This document shows positions 12,727 to 25,900 of a DNA stretch of 64,000 bases, piece by piece. The position numbers were made by a program, and so were the translations under genes. The number at the start of each line of letters is the position of its first letter. The first letter of the stretch is position 1. This stretch comes from Neurospora tetrasperma FGSC 2508. Taxonomy: Eukaryota; Ascomycota; Sordariomycetes; Sordariales; Sordariaceae. Where the stretch lies: assembly GCF_000213175.1 (NCBI RefSeq), contig NW_009799104.1:712205-776204 (forward strand), written 5' to 3'. The notes beneath the pieces are model-generated. The model made no database searches, was not told the origin of the DNA, and saw only the letters and a list, made by a program, of their open reading frames with translations.

Positions 12727-13269
12727 ATAAATGACCGTAAAAACGAGACTTGGTCTGGTACGGTATCGCTCAGCCTCGAGATCTCCGTCACTTTGTAGGG
12801 TTCGGGTGAGCGAGGCGTCGTCGGTTCAGTCGGCGGCGGCGGCGGCGGCGCGGCGGAGCGAGGGGCTCTCTGTCTTGTCTCTTGACGGCGGCGGTCGGGG
12901 TATCGGCTGGCTCGACAACACTAAGGACGAGGCAAAGTGCGTGCGGACGTAGCGGGGCTGCCGGGCGCGGCGTCGACGGTTATGTTTTGGATATTGGTCG
13001 GGGCTCTGGACTGCGGAGTTGCGATCACAAGTCAAGGGGGAGGAGAGAAAGATGGACGATGGATTCTGGATTCGAGTCTGGTTGGCTCCAAGCCCGGAGT
13101 GGTCCCGTCGTTGTGCTTTTTCCGACGTGTGAGGTTGGCGCATTCCACTTTCACAGCGCAAGGCAACGGTTGCCGCAGCTCGGGTTGGGGGTCCACTCCT
13201 CTGAGGTGAGAAAGAACAACGCTGCGGTTGTGCAGGCCCCGGGCGGCATTCATTCAACAGCACCCGGCG

Positions 13270-13490
13270 CAGTAGGTAAGGTAGGTACCTCTACCTAGGT
13301 AGGTAGGTCCCGTCCCGTGTCGCGCCCGTTTCCCCCCAGGTGCCTCCCCTCCAACTGCCAGTGCAGCAGGCAACAGGCCAACAGAGTTGGGTGTCAGTGC
13401 GGTACGGGGCGGTAGGTAGGTACTTAGGGAGGGAGAGGTACCTACCCCCTCTACCTCTACCTCTACACTACCTTACCTAGGTACATGCTA
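13270..13490. repeat. GGTA/TACC inverted tetranucleotide clusters
   Basis: Two blocks (about 13270-13310 and 13408-13486) contain GGTAGGTA runs facing TACCTACC or CTACCTCTACC runs, so each block can fold on itself. Similar shorter runs occur at other intergenic places in the window and none in the coding exons I modelled. Confidence 0.75.
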
Positions 13491-15380
13491 TGTACACTAT
13501 TGCCAAGGCGAGCAGCGGTCACCGGCAGGCAATGCGGGCAGGCAACTTGAAGAGATGGAAGAGGGCAGCACAACGGCAGGACCTGGGATTGAAGGGTGGC
13601 TCGTGCGTCATGTTCCGTATACTGCAACACCAGATCTTTGTTGCGCTTCCCGTCTTCAACTTCAGTTCCTGGGCATTAGATCGGAGTGAAAGCCGCCGTC
13701 CGTTGTTACTCTCGCGGCTTCTTACAGACGAAGCTGAATTCTTTCCATTTTCATCTCAAGAACTCCCACCCGTCTGTAGCTCATCCACAAACGCTTCCCC
13801 TTCAAGAAAGGCATCATCTCTACGGTCCCTTGATCAAGACATTTGGGGTAATCAGTCAGACCCTGAGTCCAGTCACTATCTCTTTGAGCCGAGTTGATCT
13901 TGGCTGAAGAGGATTATCAAACGACTGTCAAGAGCCGTTCCAGTTTGTGACAAGAAGAGAAAGAATTGATTTGGTGCCAACAACGGCAACAATGTCATCA
14001 GTACTTTGTGGTTCGGCAACACACATGTTGCGCCTAAAGACAAAGAGGACTGCAAAAAGACTGACAGACCAGAGACTCTTCAGAGTATGGTACAACCTAG
14101 TGTATGTCTTTCACAAGTTGACATTGCAGTGTTTGGAATATCAGGCGCTCTGGGCAAACTGATGACTGCAGGTCACAATAGATTCGTTATCAGATCATCA
14201 GGAAGCCCGCATTCAGGCACATATGATGTCGACGTCGTCCCCATCCAGGGCAGTTCGATTCGAGCTGGGATTAGCCTGCCAAGATACTGCGCAGTGTATA
14301 TTGGCGCTACAACTACATGTCGAGGGTCCTATAGTCGAGCCAAGACTACCCATCTCTGGAACATAGACACTACAGCCCGACAACAGACAAGCTGACTGAA
14401 CGACGGGATTCTTACCTTATGATCATTCATCACATCTCACGCAGTCCAACTGAATGACATCAGCTAGCTCATATCATATCACACATTACATTTCACATGA
14501 CCATACAGGTTCAAAGGCCTCTGCGACTGAAACATCACATTTCATGTACTTGGCATCCGTTGACGTTGCCTCGCGAGATCTTTAATTATTCATAGGAGAG
14601 AAAGCAAACAAGTGAGCAACAAAAGCAACGAACTAGCCGACAGTTGGCAGCAACAGATACGTTACCGAGCACCCCACGATCATGACCAAGTTTCGCCCAC
14701 ACACTTTCGAGGTGTGTTCATCGGTGCTCATCAGTTCCATCAGCTGCCTACCTTTCCGTCCTGTTCGTCCCCAGCACCGGGTGCGGGAGGGCGGCATGGA
14801 AGGCGGTAAAGACATTCGAGCTTGGATCGACCAAGCTAAACCCTTTCCATGTTGCTCGCAGCCAGACGTCCAGTGACAGCTCTCTTCTCAGCAGTCCTCC
14901 ACAGCTAGAGAGGGGTCTTTGCCAAAGATATTTCAGCGAACTTCACACACACGACTTATCACCTTCCAGAACCTCTCGGTCCGCACCATATGCCTCTGCC
15001 GGTCCCTCGCGACCCACTGATCCAGTCAGTTACCATCTACGGACCAATCCCACCTCTGTCAGAAAACCCGCCCCCCTGGACGGTTGCCTCTCCTGGACTG
15101 GTGGTGGGCGGTTGGTGTGCGCAAGTGTGGTCAACGCTTGATATAGACTGCTCAAGCTGTTCTTGGCAGCTATCTTGGCAGCACTTTACCGCTGCTGGCT
15201 GGCCTATCCGTGGTCTCTTTTCCCAACTAAATAGTCCCAAGTCTGCTTCCACAACTCTGTCGGTCTTGGCCACCGCAACATCTCTCGACCTTGTTTCCAA
15301 CTTTGTGCTGCCCTTTACCTGTAAAACCAAGACTCTGGAGAATACAGGATCCGATCTGCTCAGCACAGTTGGGTGCTATT

Positions 15381-18300
15381 ATGGACAACAATGGCTCTAG
15401 CGGCTCCACTGACAAGGCTGTAGAGCTGGAACCGCTACGGCCGCCCACCCGACCGCCGACAGTGGGGAGTCGCAGTGGGACGGCCACCGGCGAGTTCGAG
15501 AATGCGGCAGCAGCCGTCACGGCGGCGGTCGGCCTTCCGCCTCACCACCACCAACAACAACCTTCCGGCCAAGACCCCTTTGCTGGCCGATCCTCGCAAG
15601 AAAGGGCCCGTGATGAAGCCAGGAAGATCCTGCAAGGTCATCCCATCATGACCAACTTGCGCAACATCTCCAAACCCACCGTGGGCAGCGCCGTCACGTT
15701 GGCCGACTCGGAGCCCGGCTGGGCTGTCATTGACGGTGATATTGGCGGTCATGGCTACAATGAGACCAAAGTCGACCTCATCGCCGTGCCGTGTCCCGGT
15801 GCGGAACCGCTTCATCCATGGACATGCGACCCGGTAACCGACATGGATTTTGGCTTTCCCGAGAAACCTGGCACGCCAAAATCCTCGAGGCCCCCTTATG
15901 TATGGATTCAACAGGGAATCCGGAACAAGGAGCCCATGATTCGGGCGCTGGCGTACAAGCATCGAGGATTGAGAGAAGGCATAAACATCGACATGCTGGC
16001 AGTTGACTTGCTGGATCAAGTACTGCAAATCCGCCAAGGCGTGGTAAGACCTTCCCTACCTAAAACCCAAGAACAGGAACCACGTGTTTCTGTTGCTTCA
16101 TTGGAACTTCCAAGACTGATCGACCTAGCGCCCGTCTCGTCCTCTCTTCTTCATTGCCCATAGCATTGGTGGCTTGGTAGTCAAGCGGGCTTTGCTCAAG
16201 GCCCATGAAGACAGCCGGTACAAGGATATCAGAAACAATTGCCATGGCGTTGGCTTCTTTGGTATGGACCCTTCCTAACCGCACTTTCAACCTTATAAAA
16301 AAAATTGTTAACCAAACTCAGCCACCCCTCATCGGGGTTCAAGTTACATGTCCATGAGGAACCTGAGGGAAAGCGTCCGCGAGTTACTTCAGTTGCAACG
16401 GCCTCTACCTAACTCGCTGATCAACCAGATCAAGGTCAATACCAACAACAATCCTTGGCTGGACAAAGTGCACGAGCAGTTTGTGGACATTGCAAGTGAA
16501 CTCCGCATCTGGTCCTTCTACGAGACCATTGACAGTGAACTCTCCAACACGGGTGCCGACTTTGCCAGTGAAGTCAAGTTCACAGCTCCCTTGGTGTCAG
16601 TCAAGTCTGCGTTGCTCGAATTGGCTAGAGAAGATGTCTTTGCTATAGACAACAGCCATGCCAACATTGCATCGTTTGGGCCCAACAACATCTCCACCAT
16701 GCATGATTTCCTCGAGGACTTGCATATGGCTGTGCTGAAGGCTAAGAGTCTAAGCAAGCATATCCATCACCCCCTGAGGCTGAAGGACCATGTCAAGGTG
16801 GAAATAGTCGGGTTTTACGAGGACACTGACCCGGAATCGGACTCCAGCACTCGGCTTTACGCAACCAAAACCCAACTTGGCCAGTATCTCCAAAAAGGAG
16901 CCGAGCCGTTCTTGCAAGACCGGCTGAGCAAGGTCCAACACAAACGGCATCTTCTTACACGTGCTTTCACGCTCAAGTCCTCGACGGTAATAACAGAAAC
17001 AGACGATGACGATGGCACTGGGCCATCCTCGGAAGTGGATAGCGATGCCAGCAGTCTCGGCAGCTTCTCTGCTCCGTCGTTGATTGTCGATCATGTTAGT
17101 AGCACTGGGCCGGACTTGATTCACCCAGAACTCTTTGGTCGATACGGCGCCGCACATCATGCGAAGAAGAAGATTACCTGGATCCATGTCCCGTTCAATA
17201 ATCCTATATGGGCAAAGGTCAGTTAGCTCGTGTATTTCCTCCTCCCCCTTGCCTGTTGCTAACCCAAAAATAGGAAGTTATCAAGAGAATCGAGGAAACC
17301 CGCGGCCAGAACCTCCAGAAACTTCTAAGCCGCGAACACTGGCAGTCCAAACAAGTGCAAGGTCTCCAAGCCCAATCCCAGCCCTCCTTCTTCAAGCCCT
17401 TCGCGTGTCTCGTCCCCGCAGACGTCGGCCTACCCACCTCCCCATTCACCACCCCTCTCGTCGACCGACGGGTCAGCCTCCCCGCCAGCCCGCGCTGCGT
17501 CTACCTCTATCTTCCCTACCTGCACTTCGACACCTACTGCAACATCATCCGCCGGCGCAAGCTTATCGAGAAGCGTCTCGACCACGGCCGCGCCAAGCCC
17601 GTTCCCGAGTACGTCGAGCACCTCGAGTCGCTCGAGTTGAAAGTCATCTGGGAGTACATCGGCTTCGACCCGCCTCTCAACTGCCGCCGCACGCTCGACC
17701 AGTTCGCTTACCCGTCCCTCAAGGACACGCACGCCCGTGATGATGATCAGATGCTATACAAGCTGACGAAGCATGATCAATCGGCGCACAACGAGAAGGC
17801 GCACTCGAAATTCGCTGTTGACCCGCCTAGCCGAAAGTCGGCGGTCACCTCGGTCTGCACCGCCAAGGGCTCTGATCATGACAGGGAGGAATACGACGAT
17901 ACCTGCTCGGAAGACGAGTCCGAGTTCGATTTCGAGTGTGACGTCAAGGATGGCAAGCTGCTAATGGTCGACCAGCTTTGGTTGTGGGCGATCGATAATG
18001 ATACGCTGGCTACCTTCTTCCCGAAAAGGGAGTCGAGCCCCAAGGAAGGGACTTTGTTCCAGCAGGCGGACTTGCGGAATATTGTGTACAACGAGCTGAA
18101 CGGTGATTTGACGGGCAGGACGGATAATGCGCTGGATCTGGCGGCGTTTATCGTGTTGCATGCGGTGATGGCGTTTGTGGAGCTGTCGACGCATAGGGAC
18201 TTGGATATTTTTAGGATTTTTGAGGAGGCTATTGGTTTGCTGGTATGTAGTATCAATGATGTTGGGATGAAAGGTATGCGACGCTAACGTGAACAAAACA

Positions 18301-19352
18301 GGCTGAGAGAATGACGCAAAACATGCGCCGGTTCCGTACGCAGAACTTCATCAGCACGTCAACTGACGACTTGGACGACGACGATGGCGGCAGGACGTTG
18401 TCGATCAAGGAGCGGCATAAGCGCGAGCTAGAGAAGGCCGAAAAGGAGAACAGAGAGAACACATCGGCGCTGCTGGAGCTGAGAGACATGGAAGATGAAC
18501 TGTCGACGCTTCTCCGCTTGTTCGAAACTCAGGAGGGAGTGGTTAACCAGCTCAAGGAGATATACAACAACCCGAGTCTGAAGGAGATCACCAAGAACGG
18601 CCAGGGTTATCTCGACAAGGCCATGGAATATTTGACAGAGTACAAGCAGCTGACAAGCGAAATGGTGAAGAGGGTGGAAACCACCAAGAAGGATGTAAGT
18701 GTTTACTTCCCCATCTATTCCCCTCTCTTCCATCCATGTCTCTCTCAAACTAACATCCGACAACCGCCAGTACGAGAAAATGCTCGAAATGGCCCAACGC
18801 CAAGCCCAAGTCGACGAAGTCCGGTGGTCGCGCCTCCAAACCGAGCTCGCCGCCTCTCAAAACCTTTCGGTCATGATCTTCACCACCTTCACCGTCATCT
18901 TCCTCCCCCTCTCCTTCTTCACGGGTATCTTCGGCATGAACACACGCGAATGGCACGACGCCGGCGCCGACCCCAACGACCCCGACGGAAATTCCACAAT
19001 CCCCACGTTGGGGTACATAGGCGCCATCGCGCTTCCCGTCTCCTTCTTCCTCATCTTCACTTCTCTTATTGCTGCTTTCTCATCACGCGTGCAAGGGATT
19101 TGCAAGAAGATCTTCAAGGCGACGACGGGAAAGATTAAAGAGGGGTATAGAGCGATCAAAGTGGAGGCAAGGAAAATCGAGCCCGAGAGGAATAAGATGC
19201 GCAAGCAGAGGAAGGAGGCGATGAGGAAACGCGCGAGGGAGGAGGAGAAGGCACGCAAGCAGAAGGAGCTGAGTTATGATTTTTGGGCGGATGTGATGAA
19301 TGCGAGGCATGAGAGGCATCAGATTCCGGATGTCAATAAGCATGATTTTTGA
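15381..19352 (+). CDS. Alpha/beta-hydrolase (SERAC1-like) domain fused to CorA-like 2-TM-GxN transporter domain
   Basis: Six exons (15381-16043, 16129-16261, 16322-17217, 17274-18242, 18302-18694, 18771-19352) give 1211 residues, every join in phase. The N-terminal third is a serine-hydrolase fold: RPLFFIAHSIGGLVVKRALL with the nucleophile Ser at about 233, then ATPHRGS at 266-272, and a candidate catalytic His at about 378 (DNSHANIASFG). The middle is acidic and probably cytosolic. The C-terminal part has long helices with coiled-coil character, then TM1 ending FFTGIFGMN (the GMN signature of CorA channels, about 1073-1075), TM2 at about 1099-1121, and a Lys/Arg/Glu-rich tail. CorA proteins are pentameric Mg2+ channels, and hydrolases of this type act on lipids or serve as regulatory modules. 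Cation transport is therefore likely; the substrate of the hydrolase part is unknown. No signal peptide is seen. Confidence 0.85.
16044..16128 (+). other. Intron 1 of the hydrolase-CorA gene
   Basis: Donor GTAAGA, acceptor CCTAG. Its removal places the hydrolase nucleophile elbow directly behind exon 1 without a stop. The CATAG a little downstream would cut into the conserved FFIAHS segment. Confidence 0.75.
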
Positions 19353-20909
19353 CTATCGGTTTTGGGGTCTGCTAGGCTTGGCAGGCGGACTTCCGCGATT
19401 GAAGGGGAAAAGGGACTTGAGAGCGGAAAGGGTGAGAGACGGGGGTACGGACAGATGGGAGGGAGGGATAGGGGAAAGGGGAAGATGAAGGATACAGATG
19501 AGTGGAGGATATACCATTGATATAATGAGGAGGCTGGAGGAGAGAAGTGGAAGGGTGGGTGGATGAGGATGGTGATGATGTCTATGAATATGATACGATA
19601 CGACATGACGAGATGAGACGAAACAAAAGTTGAACAACGCTGTTTGTATGTTTCTTGGACATAACTTTTTCTTCAAGAAATTATTTATAGTTTGAATACC
19701 ATACATAATGAAGGCCATACATGGGAACCTATAACAGCAGCTATCTTATAGTCTCTTATTGGCAAGGCCTTCGACTCAAGGACCAGATAATCTCGATACT
19801 CAACCTCTGGGTTGCAACGCCAGATACTCTATATCTCGCGCCATTGGTCTCTTGTCACCATTCAAGGTATGCCATGTTCAGCCATCAACCATAGACTCTG
19901 ATGGCTACGTATTTAAAGTTTTTAAACAGTAAGATCAGCAAGGAAAGTTGCCTAGGTTATTGTTCGGCTACCCTCGGCGTGTCGTGAGGACAGCAGGGCA
20001 GGTCGGGTATTAAAGTCCCCTACACACCAAAAAGGAAAGAGTCAAAAGAAGAAGGTGGGGTTCATTAATAGGAACACAACAATTGAAAGGCAGGCACAAA
20101 GGTACATGAGATTCCCTATGCCGGAGCCGCACAGACCGCATTTTCAAATTGCTAGACTCTAATTGGCCGGTACAGCAGGGACGTCATTGCGAGTTCGCAC
20201 CGGTCACGTCCCGTCCCGTGGATCTTTTGTTGGTTGGAGATCAGGAATTCACAACTCTTTAGTTGCGGGGAAGGGAACAAAACATTGCCTGCAGGGGAAT
20301 GAAAAGAACTGAAGTGACCTTCTTGTGTACAGTGGACTACATACAGTGGACTCTTGATAATTAACTTTGACGCTACGAAGTCGGATCTGTTGAGGCTGTT
20401 ATACACTAGGAACTAGTAGCATCGCCGGTGTCGTTGCCAAGGTCTCGGTCCAACGTTTCCGCTCGTGATTTTTTCGTCTTCCTCCGGAGTCTTCCCTTTT
20501 TTCTCTTTTTTTTCTGTCTTGGTTTGTTGTCTGGCTCAGGGATCTCAGAGTGAGCAGCTTGTCGCGAAGAAATTGATTTCCCCTCTTTATACCCATTATT
20601 CTTCTGACTTTGACATACTACAGTCAGTCAGGTACGCATCCGACTCCTTCCTCCTGTCCTCCGTTATTGTCGACGTCTGTCTTCAAAAAGTTCATAATGT
20701 GACTTATAATCATATGATGTTCGCTATACCAGATTTGTTTACTCCACACACTCCTCGGAGTCATACAGTCACCAACTTTCCCCCCTCTCTCTGTCTCTCT
20801 CCGATTTACTCCTCCGCCTGTTTCCCCCGATATAATCAGTCCCAGCGACCAAGCAACCAAACCAACTGGCCGGGCAAACGACACACAGACCCGACGCCCA
20901 TAATATACA
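19353..20909. other. Intergenic region, 3' UTR and ETF-QO promoter
   Basis: No gene is supported. The first 400 bases are probably the 3' UTR of the hydrolase-CorA gene, and the last 400 are pyrimidine-rich and lead into the ETF-QO start. Frames here are short and show no family resemblance. Confidence 0.5.
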
Positions 20910-22925
20910 ATGTCGACCTCCGCACGCATCACGTCGTGCCTCTACCGGCAGGCTGGTTCCGCCGGCATCACCTCGGTACAGGCCACCCGCGGCCTGAGGA
21001 CCCTTTCGACACCCACCATCAACAACATCTCCCCCGCTTCGCGATCCACAAGGAGACCCAATGTCGCCCGCCAGTCTTACAACCCTCTCCTAAGAACACG
21101 ACAAGCCGCCGCCCTCTCGACGACAACCCAACGCCGTTTCGCCGATGTCGCTGACGACGCCTTCGACCCCAACAGCATCGAGCGCGAGAGCGATGAGGTC
21201 GACGTGTGCATTGTTGGTGGTGGTCCCGCCGGTCTCGCCGCTGCCATTCGCCTGAAGCAGCTCGCCAACGAGGCCGGCAACGATGAGTTCCGCGTTCTGC
21301 TTCTCGAAAAGGCCGGCGAGATCGGCGCCCACACCCTCTCCGGTGCCGTTATCGAGCCCTCCGGCATCAAGGAGCTGATTCCCGACTGGCTCGACGAGGA
21401 GAACCCGAACCGCTTCACCGGCGCCACCCCCGCTGGCGGCGACACCATGCGCTTCCTGACCGAGAAGCGTGCCTTCTGGGTTCCCACCCCGCCGCAGATG
21501 CACAACAAGGGCAACTACATCGTTTCCCTTTCCGAGTTTACAAAGTGGTTGGGTGAGCGCGCTGAGGAGGTCGGCGTCGAGGTCTATCCCGGCTTCGCTG
21601 CCTCGGAAGTTCTCTACAAGTCCGATGGCTCCGTCAAGGGCGTTGCTACCAACGATCTTGGTCTCGGCCGCAATGGCAAGCCCACGGACCGGTTCGAGCG
21701 CGGTATGGAGTTCCACGCCCGCGTCACCCTCTTTGGCGAGGGCTGCCACGGCTCCCTCTCCAAGCAGGTCATCAACAAGTATGACCTGCGCCGCGACAGC
21801 CAGCCGCAAACCTACGGTCTCGGCGTGAAGGAGGTTTGGGAGATCCAACCCGAGAAGTTCAAGAAGGGTGAGATCTTCCACTCCATGGGCTACCCGCTGC
21901 CCGCCAACACTTACGGCGGCGCCTGGATGTACCACTTTGGCGACAACCTCGTCTCCATCGGTCTCGTTACCGCCCTCGACTACCCCAACCCCTGGCTCTC
22001 CCCTTACGGCGAGTTCCAGAAGATGAAGCAGCACCCCTTCTACCGCCACTACCTCGAAGGCGGCAAGTGCATCTCCTACGGTGCCCGCGCCCTAATCGAG
22101 GGTGGTTTCCAGTCCATCCCCAAGGTCGCCTTCCCCGGTGGCGCCCTTATCGGCGACTCGGCCGGCTTCGTCAACGTGCCCAAGGTAAAGGGCACCCACA
22201 ACGCCATGAAGTCCGGCATGCTCGCGGCCAACGCCGCCTGGGACGCCCTGCAGGACACCAATGACTCCGGGTCCGTCTTCCTCTACTCGTACGAGGACTC
22301 GCTGCGCAACTCGTCCATCTGGAAGGAACTCAAGGAAGTCCGCAACATGCGCCCCTCTTTCCACTCGCCTCTGGGTCTCTACGGCGGCATCATGTACTCG
22401 GGCATCGACGCCTTCCTCCTCAAGGGCCGCGTGCCCTGGACGTTCAAGCACAAGGTACGCGACCACGAGGCCACCAAGCCGGCCGACGAGTGCGAGAAGA
22501 TCGAGTACCCCAAGCCCGACGGCAAGATCACTTTCGACATCTTGACTAGTGTGTCCAGGACCGGCACCAACCACGAGGAGGACCAGCCTGTGCATCTCCA
22601 GGTTAAGGACTGGGATCAGCACACCAAGGAGACGTATCCCAAGTACAAGGGCGTCGAGAATCGGTTCTGCCCTGCCGGTGTGTATGAGTATGTGGAGGAC
22701 GCGACGAAGAAGGAGGGCGTGAGGTTTCAGATTAATGCGCAGAAGTGAGTTTTCCTTTCCCCATGATGCGATGAGATGATAAGGAACCAAGGAGTTTTGC
22801 TAACAGAAGTGTACACAAAAATTAGCTGCATCCACTGCAAGACCTGCGACATCAAGGCTCCCAACCAGGATATCAACTGGCAGGTACCCCAGGGTGGTGA
22901 GGGTCCCAAGTACTACATGACATAA
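20910..22925 (+). CDS. Electron transfer flavoprotein-ubiquinone oxidoreductase, mitochondrial
   Basis: This inner-membrane enzyme passes electrons from electron transfer flavoprotein (fed by acyl-CoA and other dehydrogenases) to ubiquinone. Exons 20910-22744 and 22826-22925 give 644 residues. The first 80 or so are Ser/Thr/Arg-rich with few acids, a typical mitochondrial presequence. The FAD-binding [17 protein letters not shown] motif follows, with GGGPAG at 103-108. The [4Fe-4S] ligands are Cys587 (RFCPAGVYE) and Cys613, 616 and 619 ([11 protein letters not shown]). The intron (GTGAGT donor, TTAG acceptor) lies just before the last three cysteines, so unspliced RNA would lose the cluster. 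The protein ends at TAA 22925. Length and domain order match the family. Codon use is strongly C-ending, suggesting high expression. Confidence 0.96.
22745..22825 (+). other. Intron in ETF-QO
   Basis: Donor GTGAGT, GCTAAC branch site at about 22799, TTAG acceptor. The phase-2 join makes the Asn before the first Cys of the terminal CxxCxxC. Confidence 0.9.
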
Positions 22926-25900
22926 GAAAGAAAGAAAGGAATATATCTTTCTTTTATCTTGAGCAAGGGGTTCTCGGTTATGTATCATATTATATTCGTT
23001 TCTTGGGTCGGTGGTGCCTTGATGCAAAAAGCGCACTTTGGATAGAATATTCCTGTTAGTGTACTCTGCATAACAACTCGAACAAAAGTTTTGGGCATAG
23101 GCAATTGATGATGATGATGATGATGATAATGAGGATATTTTGAAGGGGATCACATCTGGAAATTTAATCATCGTTTTTCCATTCGCTCCGGCAATAGCGT
23201 TTATTGATGTTCATAGTAGAGAACTAGGTAAATATATACCAGTCCCGTTGCCGTCTTTGAGCGCATCTCATCTAGAAAGAAACGGACGGAAACATTCGCT
23301 AATGAGGCAAACAAACAATAGTGGGCGGTGGTGGTGGTGACCGTCAAATAACCAACACACATGGAAAGAGAGAGCTTCAAGAGTTGGATCAAGGGTGCTT
23401 CTGTTCTGTTCTTAATCATGGGCTTAAGTATAAGGATCATGAACTGCGATAACGACCAACTCTACATAGCTATATATATGTATATATCTCTCTCTCTGTG
23501 TGTTTGTTACCCCATTGTTACGAAATGTTATCCCCAGCTAGACAACCCGTTAGTCCTCCAGATTTCGAAACCGTCCGTTCCACTTGATTGATTTTGTCAA
23601 GGTTAGTTTCCAAAAGAAAAAAGAAAAAAAAATAGATCATGTCATCAACACCTGAAAATTCACGAGGAGGTAGGTATGTTGATGGACCAAGGCTTACTTA
23701 TATAGTTAGGTACGTAGATAGAGGTAGCTTTCTGACGTCAAACAGTTGGATCTTTCGTTTCTCGCTACCTATGTATGCCACCATGCTGTTTATGTTCAGT
23801 TATGCGCCAGTTCTTTTGTACACAAACTAACGTGGAAAACCCGAACAACAGTTAGTAATCGAATAAGGGACATACCTAGTCACATACACTCATCCACCCA
23901 CTGTATGTATGTATACCTCCTTTGCGTAAGTACATACCGTACACATACATGATTCCCCAGAGGAATCCCAGAGTCTCGACATCTTCTTTCATCTTCCGGT
24001 GAATCCTCAGAAGAGGTATAGCGAAACCGAGGGATCAATACCATCACGCACGTCTTTAACTTCCTCAACGGAGGTTTAATAGCAAAACTAGCAAATGTGA
24101 AAGTATTATACGATATCGTGTAGAGGGAAGGAAAGATTATATAAAAAGGAAAGTGAACATAGGTTACAGCGCAAGCTCAAGAGGAGTGAGTAGTAAGGAA
24201 GTAAAGAAAACCCAAGAAGAAGAAGAAGGGGAAAGTAGAAAGGTGAAGAGAGAGGTAAAGAAACGGTAGAGGTGAACATGTAAACAGGAGGAGTTGACGC
24301 GAAGAAAGGGAAGACGACGAATTTGTAGATAGGAGTTTCAGATACATATAGTCTACCGTGAGCTGACAGCGATCTAATAAGTACCTATGTGATGTACTCG
24401 GTAATTAACCTTTGGGTCTTTCAGCTTCCATTGTCAATGTGCTTATAAGGTATGCTCACTCACAACGATGTCTTTTGCCTCGCTGAGCACTTTGAGCTGT
24501 AAAAAGAACGACCAAGATGTTGCTCCTGAGGACCATAAACAATAAGCATAAAGCTGAAGCATGCCACCCGCAGATGAACAAGACCCCTCCCTGCCTGTTC
24601 AGAAGTCAAGCTGCCTGCCCTCTCTCCCAATCAGTCGTGATCCTGCTGATGAGCGAGTTCCATGTCGATATACGTGGTGGTACATATCTAGCCGATAGGA
24701 TGAGGTTATCCGCTCGAAACAACCAGCCTGCCTGCCAGCCAGCCAGCCCACGTGCACACGTGGTTCGTTGTTACTAAAGATAATCTTTTCACCCCCAAGC
24801 ACCTTATCCTGACGACAACCTTCATGATCACTGTCCTGGACAGGCCTCCACGTTGTCCACGCTGGACCCTTTTTTTCCATCAACCCATGTCACGATCCGC
24901 GGCTCCAGAGGTTGGTCCAGAACCATCCGGAACCTCACCCTGTTCTGTGAACGTGTCAAGTACACTACGATGAGCGATGTCACGTTATTTTTAGCCCCGT
25001 CCGTCCAGCTGTCATTGTCGTTCTGTTCTGTTGGGATCACAGTGAGTGAATGACTACATCGATGTCATGTGTCAAAGCTGCAATGCATGGTATCCGGCAT
25101 CGGTACCCAGTTGTTCCAGATCACGAGACAAAAGGAAAGGAAATGGATCAAAAATAATTACCGCGAAATGAGCATCACAAAACATTAATCAAATATGTAG
25201 AGCCTGAGATGGTATGACCCATCGAAACATTTTGACGATTAACAAACTCAACAGAAAGAAAAAAACAAAAACGCGTGAGTATGTATGAGCTGGCGATGTT
25301 CACACACTACTCACCGCGACTGGCGGGTTGTGATGAGCAGCAGCAGTCGGTGAAGATACATACACTACCTACATTATCAATCTGCAGAACGACGGAGTTA
25401 AGTTGTCAAGGAAAGAGACGATGGCACCAAAGAGTTGCAGCGAGATGGATATGTCATCGAGTCTAATCAGGGGTATCAATGGACCAACCTTGAAATCTGG
25501 ACGCGCTCATTCGCGTCTTCCAATACGGCGGTGAAACCAAGCACGACGCGGTTTGTACATAGTTCAAGCAACTATCAATATTTGACCAATCAGCTTGCGA
25601 TCGCACTGGCGGGGAACCAACAGCGCTCACAGCTGGGCTTTCGCTTTTTGCACTGTTGGCCGGCGCGCTTTTTGGTGGGTGGGAGGTAGTGGGAGGTGGG
25701 TATGAGCGGGGTGAAAGACGGGAATGAGAGTCCACATTCCACCGCTTTCTGTTCGTTTCTCACTTTTGCTTGGAGAACACATTTGCAACAGCAACATGAA
25801 CAACAACACGAACAAGGCAAGGTTGTTGCCTTCAGTTGCTAAAATAGTGCTTGGAACTTGCAAGTTCTATCACGGCCAGACTTCTGTCCTTGCGAGATTG

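Larger units (their letters stand above)
11989..15380. other. Long divergent region between Not1 and the hydrolase-CorA gene
   Basis: The - strand Not1 leader and missing first exon(s) probably lie at 11989-12800. The rest should hold the promoters of both genes. It carries simple repeats: GGT triplets (12456-12482), a G-run cluster (12535-12577), GT/GGT (12692-12726) and GGTA/TACC clusters (13270-13310, 13410-13490). Frames inside it (for example 13490-13897 +) have no recognisable family and an anomalous composition. The stretch from 14900 to 15380 probably includes the leader of the CorA-type gene. Confidence 0.45.

Noticed and set aside
21090-22049. 319-codon - strand frame inside ETF-QO
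   Set aside because: It is a mirror of the strong codon bias of ETF-QO, whose own frame has complete FAD and Fe-S motifs.
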